A stretch of DNA of 8,013 bases from Prevotella sp. (GTDB lineage Bacteria > Bacteroidota > Bacteroidia > Bacteroidales > Dysgonomonadaceae), in assembly GCA_031263965.1 (NCBI GenBank), contig JAISES010000255.1, forward strand, positions 1 through 8,013, in the 5' to 3' direction. Numbering within the stretch: position 1 is the stretch's first letter; every line of letters begins with the position of its first letter. The position numbers were made by a program, and so were the translations under genes. The notes below the pieces were generated by a model. The model was given only the letters and a program-made list of their open reading frames with translations, made no database searches and was not told the origin of the DNA. This document shows positions 1 to 5,385 of the stretch, piece after piece.

Positions 1-29
1 AGATTCTTTCTTCTTTTCATTAAAAGTTA

Positions 30-302
30 GTGCAGCAGATGGAGCTTTTTTATCCAGGAAAGTTATTTATTTTAAGTTTCCATTATCCTGTCTATTTTAT
101 AAAATACAAACTAACGATATTCTTTCTTCCCCCATACTCTCCTCATCTGAACCTTGCGGAAACCCTTTGGAGAATACTCAAGGGAAAGTGGATAAAGCCA
201 CAAGATTACATTAGCAAAGACAATCTGTTCTACGCTGCAAACAGTGCCTTGGCCAATGTAGGAAAAGTATTGTATGTCAACTTTAAAAATAATGCAGTTT
301 AA
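30..302 (+). pseudogene. C-terminal remnant of an IS630-type (DDE) transposase
   Basis: The 90-residue frame carries the hallmark C-terminal motif of IS630/Tc1-like DDE transposases: LPPYSPHLN at residues 33-41, followed by AETLW with the probable third acidic catalytic residue at E44, then a lysine-rich segment and a final NVG...NF block typical of Bacteroidota IS630 members. A whole enzyme of this family is about 330-360 residues and has two catalytic aspartates ahead of this motif. Here the first Asp in the frame is D59, downstream of the motif, and the roughly 30 residues before LPPYSP do not resemble the expected DN-x-x-x-H stretch. An in-frame TAA at 21-23 closes the frame upstream. The nominal start is GTG at 30, with ATG at 39 as an alternative; neither is likely to be a real start. 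I infer an inactive, 5'-truncated or frameshifted remnant. No terminal inverted repeat was identified on either side. Confidence 0.72.
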
Positions 303-395
303 TTATGGAAACTTACTTATGTCTGATAATCTTTATTATTCTTACTGCTTTTCCCTGTCAGATTATTGAATATCATAGCAATGGATCTATTATCG

Positions 396-881
396 TCACT
401 TTCGATAATTGTTTCTCCGTTTTGTCTTATTTCCTGTTTCATAATCAATAATGGCAAGAGAATCCAATATGTTCTCCCTCAGATGCTTTTCTTTTATGTC
501 AGATAGCTTTTTTTGCATGGTGTTTTCTGTTTCTATTTTTAATACGTCCTGTAAATGCGTTAATTTGTTTTCTTTGGCTTTGACCTTTTGCATGGCATCC
601 AGCCAGATCGGGTCGTTTTCAAAATCTTGGAACAATGTTTTGTTGCGTTCCTCTTCGTACTTCTTCACCTTGTTCTTTGCCCTTGTCAGCCACGCTTTTG
701 CAGATATTATCTTGGTGTAAAGTCTGTCGTGTTCCAATCGCAAAGAGGTTCTCTTGTCATAATTTGTGTACCATGTGCAAATATCATGTTTGGGATACTG
801 ACATTGCAGCTTGGCTGCTCTCCAACGGATTACCCAACTGTATTTTTCTTTCAGGTAAAGCGGAATAAAGTAGTCCGGTTG
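396..881 (-). CDS. Coiled-coil hypothetical protein, probably without its native start (likely broken gene)
   Basis: I do not recognise the family. Reading down from 881, the minus-strand frame is open for 161 codons to a TGA at 396-398. It contains no ATG before codon 88; the usual automatic start would be TTG at 743 (residue 47). The sequence upstream of that TTG still looks like protein: it has a Trp/Arg-rich stretch (WVIRWRAAKLQ, residues 16-26) and a Tyr/Asp-rich stretch (TWYTNYDKR, residues 36-44). A TAA lies directly before the first open codon (882-884) and a TAG a few codons further up. CTG at 854-852 is the only other near-cognate start, with no ribosome site seen. Residues about 50-135 are highly charged and helical, rich in Lys, Glu and Leu, which suggests a coiled coil. 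There is no signal peptide or membrane segment. It converges on the transposase remnant, so both probably belong to a decaying accessory patch. An intact gene with an unusual start remains possible. Confidence 0.5.
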   Translation of the reverse strand, partial: QPDYFIPLYLKEKYSWVIRWRAAKLQCQYPKHDICTWYTNYDKRTSLRLEHDRLYTKIISAKAWLTRAKNKVKKYEEERNKTLFQDFENDPIWLDAMQKVKAKENKLTHLQDVLKIETENTMQKKLSDIKEKHLRENILDSLAIIDYETGNKTKRRNNYRK

Positions 882-964
882 TTACCAAATCGTTACCTAT
901 CTCCCTTTTACCCTCTCATTACTTATTAATAATCAGACTAATACCGCTTTTACAAATTGTTAAC

Positions 965-988
965 GAACATATATATCAGACTATGTTC
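965..988. repeat. 7-base inverted repeat with 10-base spacer
   Basis: GAACATA at 965-971 is matched exactly by TATGTTC at 982-988, separated by 10 AT-rich bases. The flanking bases do not extend the match. It has the dimensions of a possible dimeric regulator site, but repeats of this length occur by chance in AT-rich DNA, and it lies about 240 bases before the rsh start, so any role is speculative. Confidence 0.25.
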
Positions 989-1204
989 AACTACCGATTC
1001 GTATGATTTATAAATATTTGCAACCGGCAACTTGAATTAAATAGTTGAATTTTAGGTATATAATTATTTGCCCTGTATAATATTAATCTATATAAGAAAA
1101 TATTCGTTAGAAATTTAAACAAGCTCTAAAAGAAGAACAAAAATATATTTTGTTAAAACGATTTTATAATCGGGTGCTATGTATCCGGTTATAATTCATT
1201 TTAC

Positions 1205-1212
1205 TATTTTTG
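1205..1212 (+). promoter_or_regulatory. Candidate Bacteroidota -7 promoter element for rsh
   Basis: TATTTTTG fits the Bacteroidota housekeeping -7 consensus TAnnTTTG. It lies 17 bases before the rsh ATG, which would put transcription start only about 10 bases ahead of the start codon; short leaders without Shine-Dalgarno are common in this phylum. No clear TTG-type -33 element appears at the expected distance (around 1178-1186), so the promoter would be weak, activator-dependent or wrongly assigned. Confidence 0.42.
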
Positions 1213-1229
1213 TACCTTACTGAATTTTT

Positions 1230-3476
1230 ATGGCGAAAGAGAATATACATACTCAGGACGATATCTTGATTGAGTCGGAATTCAAAGCTCTGATTGACGA
1301 TTACCTGAAAACAAACCACAGGCGGAAAATAGAAATTATTACCAAGGCTTTTCTTTTGGCAAAAGAGGCGCATAAAGGTGCACGCAGACGGTCGGGAGAG
1401 CCATATATAATGCATCCCATAGCTGTAGCGCGCATAGTATGTAAAGAAATAGGCTTGGGATCAACATCCATATGCGCCGCATTGCTTCACGATGTTGTAG
1501 AAGACACTGAATATACGGTAGAAGATATAAAAGGCCTGTTTGGCGAAAAAATAGCCAAAATTGTGGACGGCCTGACTAAAATATCGAGTGGTATGTTTGG
1601 AGGGCATGATGTTTCCGCCCAGGCCGAAAATTTCCGTAAGCTGTTACTTACCATGTCGGACGATATCCGCGTTATTCTGGTAAAGATCGCCGACCGCCTC
1701 CACAATATGCGCACTCTTGGTTCCATGGCTCCGGCCAAGCAATACAAAATTGCAGGAGAAACCATGTACATATACGCTCCTCTTGCTCACAGGCTTGGGC
1801 TTTTCGCTATAAAAACGGAACTGGAAGAACTAAGCTTTAAATGGGAAAACCCACAGGTCTATCGGGAGATTGAAAGTAAACTCAGGGACACACATCATAT
1901 GCGAACTGATGTTTATGAACACTTTGCCGCTCCCGTTATTGAAAAATTAAATGAGCTGGATTTTAAATACGAAATCAGAGCGCGGGAAAAATCTGTTTAT
2001 TCTATCTGGAACAAAATGCAAAGCAAAGGCATTCCTTTTGAAGAGGTTTATGATATTTTTGCGGTACGTATTATTTTCGAAAATGAACCGGGTGTAGATG
2101 AAAAGAAACGATGTTGGGACATATACTCCGTAATAACAGATATATATAAACTCCGTCCCGATCGTATCAGGGATTGGGTCAGCCGCCCCAAGGCAAATGG
2201 ATATCAGGCATTACACCTCACAGTGATGGGTCCCGATGGGCAATGGATAGAGATACAGATACGCAGCCGCAGAATGGACGATATAGCAGAAAAAGGGTTT
2301 GCGGCACATTGGAAATACAAAGAGGGAAAAATAGAAGAAGATACCGAACTTGACAAATGGCTGAAAACTATCAAGGAAATATTGGAAAATCCGAGTCCGA
2401 ATGCATTAGACTTCCTTGACACTATAAAATTAAATCTATACTCGCAGGAAATTTTCGTTTTCACACCTAAAGGAGAAATCCGTACTCTGGCGCAAGGAGC
2501 AACAGCTCTCGATTTTGCATACGACCTGCATTCGAATATCGGAGATCATTGTATCGGAGCAAAAGTGAATCATAAATTAGTACCCCTGAGTGAAAAACTG
2601 AATAGCGGAGACCAGGTGGAAATCCTCACATCGAAATCGCAACAGCCAAAACAGGAATGGCTAACCCTGATAACCACCGCTAAAGCCCGTACTAAAATAG
2701 AATATGCGCTCAGAAAGCTTCGCAGAGAAATAATCAGGCAAGGGGAAAAACTTTTAAATAAAGCAATAGAGGGCACCTCCATAGAAATAACAGCCGATAT
2801 TATGGACAAAATGCTGGTTTATTATCAGCGGACAAGCAAGGAAGACCTGCTATATGCCATCGGAAATAATGATATATCCCTGCCGCAAAAGATAGAAAAA
2901 CTACTCACCCAGAAAAGACCGAACCCCGACAACGCATTACTCAAATACATGAGACAAGCGTTCCATGTTGTAAAAAAAACGGACAAAGAAAAAATAGAAA
3001 AAAGCGAATACGAACTGATAGACACAAAGAAAACTTATGTATTAGAGGAAGACTCTTTTAATATGAACTTTAAAACACTGCCATGTTGCGATCCGATACC
3101 GGGAGATAAAGTTTTTGGCTACCTGACGGAAGATAACGAGGTAGAAGTACATAGCATCCACTGCCCTGTAGGTCTCAAATTGAAGGCCAGTTACGGAAAC
3201 AGAATTGTAAATCTGGAATGGGGCAGTTTTATCCAATCGCCTTTTATAACCACCATAAATGTAACAGGAATAGACCGTATGGGCATACTAAACGATATAA
3301 CAAAGGTCATAACTGCGGGATCTTTAAATATCAAGAATATGAACATCGAATCGAACGATGGCGTATTCGAAGGACGGATTGTCGTTTATGTACACGATGT
3401 AAACGACTTACAAACTCTTTGCTCTCGCATGGCAAAAATAAATGGGGTGAAAACGGTAAACCGGAAACAAATCTGA
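1230..3476 (+). CDS. rsh: Bifunctional (p)ppGpp synthetase/hydrolase, RelA/SpoT homolog
   Basis: This 748-residue cytoplasmic enzyme makes (p)ppGpp from ATP and GDP/GTP and hydrolyses it back, driving the stringent response. Its length and domain order are those of full-length long RSH proteins. The HD hydrolase domain (about 40-165) keeps its metal and catalytic residues: H62, H87-D88 in LLHDVVEDT with E91-D92, and D155 in ADRLHNMRT. The synthetase domain (about 240-355) keeps R252-x-K254 in AREKSVYSI, D275 in DIFAVR, the NGYQALH motif (Y325, H329) and E341 in EIQIRS. The charge motif just before NGYQ reads RIRD (312-315), the basic type associated with bifunctional enzymes (RxKD) rather than the acidic RelA type. 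TGS follows at about 407-468, then a helical linker, the conserved-cysteine domain (C619-C620, H644-C645) and a C-terminal ACT domain (about 671-746). The ATG at 1230 is the first in frame and suits the promoter. No purine-rich ribosome site is seen. It converges with the barrel gene across 92 bases. Confidence 0.96.
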   Translation: MAKENIHTQDDILIESEFKALIDDYLKTNHRRKIEIITKAFLLAKEAHKGARRRSGEPYIMHPIAVARIVCKEIGLGSTSICAALLHDVVEDTEYTVEDIKGLFGEKIAKIVDGLTKISSGMFGGHDVSAQAENFRKLLLTMSDDIRVILVKIADRLHNMRTLGSMAPAKQYKIAGETMYIYAPLAHRLGLFAIKTELEELSFKWENPQVYREIESKLRDTHHMRTDVYEHFAAPVIEKLNELDFKYEIRAREKSVYSIWNKMQSKGIPFEEVYDIFAVRIIFENEPGVDEKKRCWDIYSVITDIYKLRPDRIRDWVSRPKANGYQALHLTVMGPDGQWIEIQIRSRRMDDIAEKGFAAHWKYKEGKIEEDTELDKWLKTIKEILENPSPNALDFLDTIKLNLYSQEIFVFTPKGEIRTLAQGATALDFAYDLHSNIGDHCIGAKVNHKLVPLSEKLNSGDQVEILTSKSQQPKQEWLTLITTAKARTKIEYALRKLRREIIRQGEKLLNKAIEGTSIEITADIMDKMLVYYQRTSKEDLLYAIGNNDISLPQKIEKLLTQKRPNPDNALLKYMRQAFHVVKKTDKEKIEKSEYELIDTKKTYVLEEDSFNMNFKTLPCCDPIPGDKVFGYLTEDNEVEVHSIHCPVGLKLKASYGNRIVNLEWGSFIQSPFITTINVTGIDRMGILNDITKVITAGSLNIKNMNIESNDGVFEGRIVVYVHDVNDLQTLCSRMAKINGVKTVNRKQI

Positions 3477-3568
3477 GAAACTGTTTCTTAAGCTATCATA
3501 AAAGGGTGCACCAGAAGCCCACAATGACAACCAGTGTAAAAAGGACTCTTGACACACCCGCTTACTCT

Positions 3569-5359
3569 TTAGAACCTGAGGCTTACTCCTCCAAGTATAT
3601 TAAACCCTTGCAAAGGATAACCATAATACAACTCATACCGTTGATACAGGATATTATTTAATCTTGCATTTACAGAAAGCCAATCTGTAACCTGATATTC
3701 TCCTCTGAAATTCAATTCATTGATATCCTTCATTTTCACACTTGTCCATCCTGATGCAGGCACCGGATCAACATACATGCCTTTGCGACCTCCTCCATAA
3801 AGATAATTAACCGACAATGTCAGTTTATCCATCGGCCTCACGTCCGCATTCAGTTCAGCCGTAAAAGACGGGCGTCCCCAGGCTTTCTTTTCTGAAATGG
3901 CTTCGGGAAGAATCATTGTGACATAACCATCCCTGTACTTTACATTATAGAAATATCCTGTAATTTTTGCAGACAGATCCGTATAAGGGATCAGCGTTGT
4001 TTTCAATTGCCCGCCAATATGCCCGGTAGATACATTTGCATACAAAGGGGTTCCGACAAGACTCCAGGCAGAACTAATATTTTCAGATGGATAATAGACA
4101 TAAAGGTGGTCTTTATTGGTTTGCTTATAGCTGGCAAAAACATCGAACTCTAAACCACTTACGACACCCGAACTAAAGCCTATTTTAGCGTCATAGAGTG
4201 TTTTTGAGTACTCCACACGGGTTGCCGGATTTACATACCGGTTTTCCTGAAGAATATTGAGGAATGTATTATTATTAACCCCTCCGCCAATTTCGGCATA
4301 GAATTTATTCACATCGTTTATTCTGACATTTGCCTTTATATCAGGGGCAATAGAGAAACCTACTTTCACATCAAACAAGAAATTCACATTGGCGCCTAAA
4401 TTTACATCCCAGTTTTCACCAAGAAACTTCAGATAAGGAGTACCCTGTACATTCATATATTTGTGATATACATCATCATTCTTGAACCAATCCTCTTTAC
4501 CAAAGGTCTGATACATGATGCTGCCATCGATTCCCATAGTCTTATCCGTGTCGTATTCGGTAAAGACATTAACACCCAGATCTATCTGTTCACCGCTCAC
4601 GCCATCGGTTAAAGACGTTGGCCCGTATTTATTCCCAAAATGAGAGAACCCGATATTCCCTATATACTTTAAGTTTCCTTCATTCGTTTCACTCGACTTT
4701 AATCCGATGCCCAAAGTAAATAAGTTCACACTCTGTTTTGAATTATAATCATAAGGGTTTGCAACTCCCCCCTTTGGATAGAAGGAGTTTCCATAGTAAT
4801 TGTATCCGGTATTGCGAAACGATGCTTCAACAGTAAGTATGGAGGGATCGAACGTATGCTGATATTTCAAATTAACTCCGGCATTGGAGTATTTTGCCTT
4901 AACATCTTTATTCAGATAATTTTCTTTATCCAAATAATTGATTTTACCCGAAGTTGCGTCATAATTGGCGAACAGATCGAGCCTGTCTCTTTCTCCATCC
5001 ACAATACGATATCCGGCTGTACCATCAAGATTGCCATTCGTACCGCCGCCAAGCATAAGATATCCCCGTTTTTTAGTGAAATCGACATTTGTTTTAATAT
5101 CGCTAGGCGCAGATGCTCCCAACCGGTTATTATCAAGTTTAATTTGCGGAGTAGAACTTACAAAGTTTATACTGCCTTGTTTTATTACGGGAGTATAAAT
5201 ATCAGGTGTTGTATTTATTTTCGAAGCATCCTGCAATGTGGGATTGTACTCACGTTCGAGCAATACCTGACGGGTAAGAGTTGTATCTTTTTGTGCCGAA
5301 ACTGCCAGGCTTGTAATTCCCAACCCTATGACAAAAATAGTTTTATATATTGCTTTCAT
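3569..5359 (-). CDS. Outer-membrane beta-barrel protein, TonB-receptor-like but without a visible plug
   Basis: The 596-residue product starts with a clear Sec signal peptide: K2, a hydrophobic core at about 8-20, and a signal peptidase I site after VSA (residue 22). A short periplasmic segment follows, with REYNPT at 36-41 and DASKIN at 44-49. From about residue 98 to the end the chain is a run of alternating hydrophobic/aromatic strands split by Gly/Asn/Asp turns, as in a transmembrane barrel. The last 40 residues (ARLNNILYQRYE, YYGYPLQG, ending GVSLRF with terminal Phe) match the C-terminus of TonB-dependent receptors and the beta-signal read by the BAM machinery. Bacteroidales homologs are often annotated as TonB-dependent receptors. 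However, I see no roughly 120-residue plug, no carboxypeptidase-like N-terminal domain and no convincing TonB box, so TonB-driven transport is doubtful. It is the second gene of an operon, 26 bases after the TPR gene, with an A-rich leader instead of Shine-Dalgarno. The substrate is unknown. Confidence 0.85.
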   Translation of the reverse strand: MKAIYKTIFVIGLGITSLAVSAQKDTTLTRQVLLEREYNPTLQDASKINTTPDIYTPVIKQGSINFVSSTPQIKLDNNRLGASAPSDIKTNVDFTKKRGYLMLGGGTNGNLDGTAGYRIVDGERDRLDLFANYDATSGKINYLDKENYLNKDVKAKYSNAGVNLKYQHTFDPSILTVEASFRNTGYNYYGNSFYPKGGVANPYDYNSKQSVNLFTLGIGLKSSETNEGNLKYIGNIGFSHFGNKYGPTSLTDGVSGEQIDLGVNVFTEYDTDKTMGIDGSIMYQTFGKEDWFKNDDVYHKYMNVQGTPYLKFLGENWDVNLGANVNFLFDVKVGFSIAPDIKANVRINDVNKFYAEIGGGVNNNTFLNILQENRYVNPATRVEYSKTLYDAKIGFSSGVVSGLEFDVFASYKQTNKDHLYVYYPSENISSAWSLVGTPLYANVSTGHIGGQLKTTLIPYTDLSAKITGYFYNVKYRDGYVTMILPEAISEKKAWGRPSFTAELNADVRPMDKLTLSVNYLYGGGRKGMYVDPVPASGWTSVKMKDINELNFRGEYQVTDWLSVNARLNNILYQRYELYYGYPLQGFNILGGVSLRF

Positions 5360-5385
5360 ATTTTCTTTTTCTGATTGTTCATAAG

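Larger units (their letters stand above)
882..1229. other. AT-rich gene-free spacer upstream of rsh
   Basis: These 348 bases hold no credible gene on either strand; stops are frequent in all frames. The stretch is distinctly more AT-rich than the genes to its right. It contains a 7-base inverted repeat (965-988), a short CGATT/AATCG hairpin with a 4-base loop (1159-1172) and a candidate promoter element at 1205-1212 just before rsh. I see no riboswitch, small RNA or tRNA that I could defend. Confidence 0.6.

Noticed and set aside
331..370. ATAATCT/AGATTAT pairing as a terminator or transposon end
   Set aside because: The 7-base AT-rich stem has a loop of more than 20 bases and no match to a recognised IS630 end.
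451..929. Three overlapping plus-strand frames (451-720, 588-929, 635-868)
   Set aside because: They lie opposite the minus-strand coiled-coil frame, are rich in Phe, Cys and Ser in the way antisense reading produces, and resemble no known protein.
3476..3488. AGAAAC-T-GTTTCT inverted repeat at the rsh stop codon as a terminator
   Set aside because: A 6-base stem with a 1-base centre cannot form a stable hairpin, and no T-run follows. No other stem in 3477-3568 was convincing.
3560..3588. Direct repeat GCTTACTC at 3560-3567 and 3581-3588
   Set aside because: Only 8 bases, one copy lying within the barrel coding end; most likely chance.
3218..3661. Plus-strand frame of 147 codons running across the end of rsh into the convergent spacer
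   Set aside because: It overlaps the ACT domain of rsh in another frame and the end of the barrel gene on the opposite strand; its composition is unlike a real protein.
4856..5374. Plus-strand frame of 172 codons antisense to the barrel N-terminus
   Set aside because: Ile/Cys/Phe-rich antisense shadow of a well-supported secreted barrel gene.
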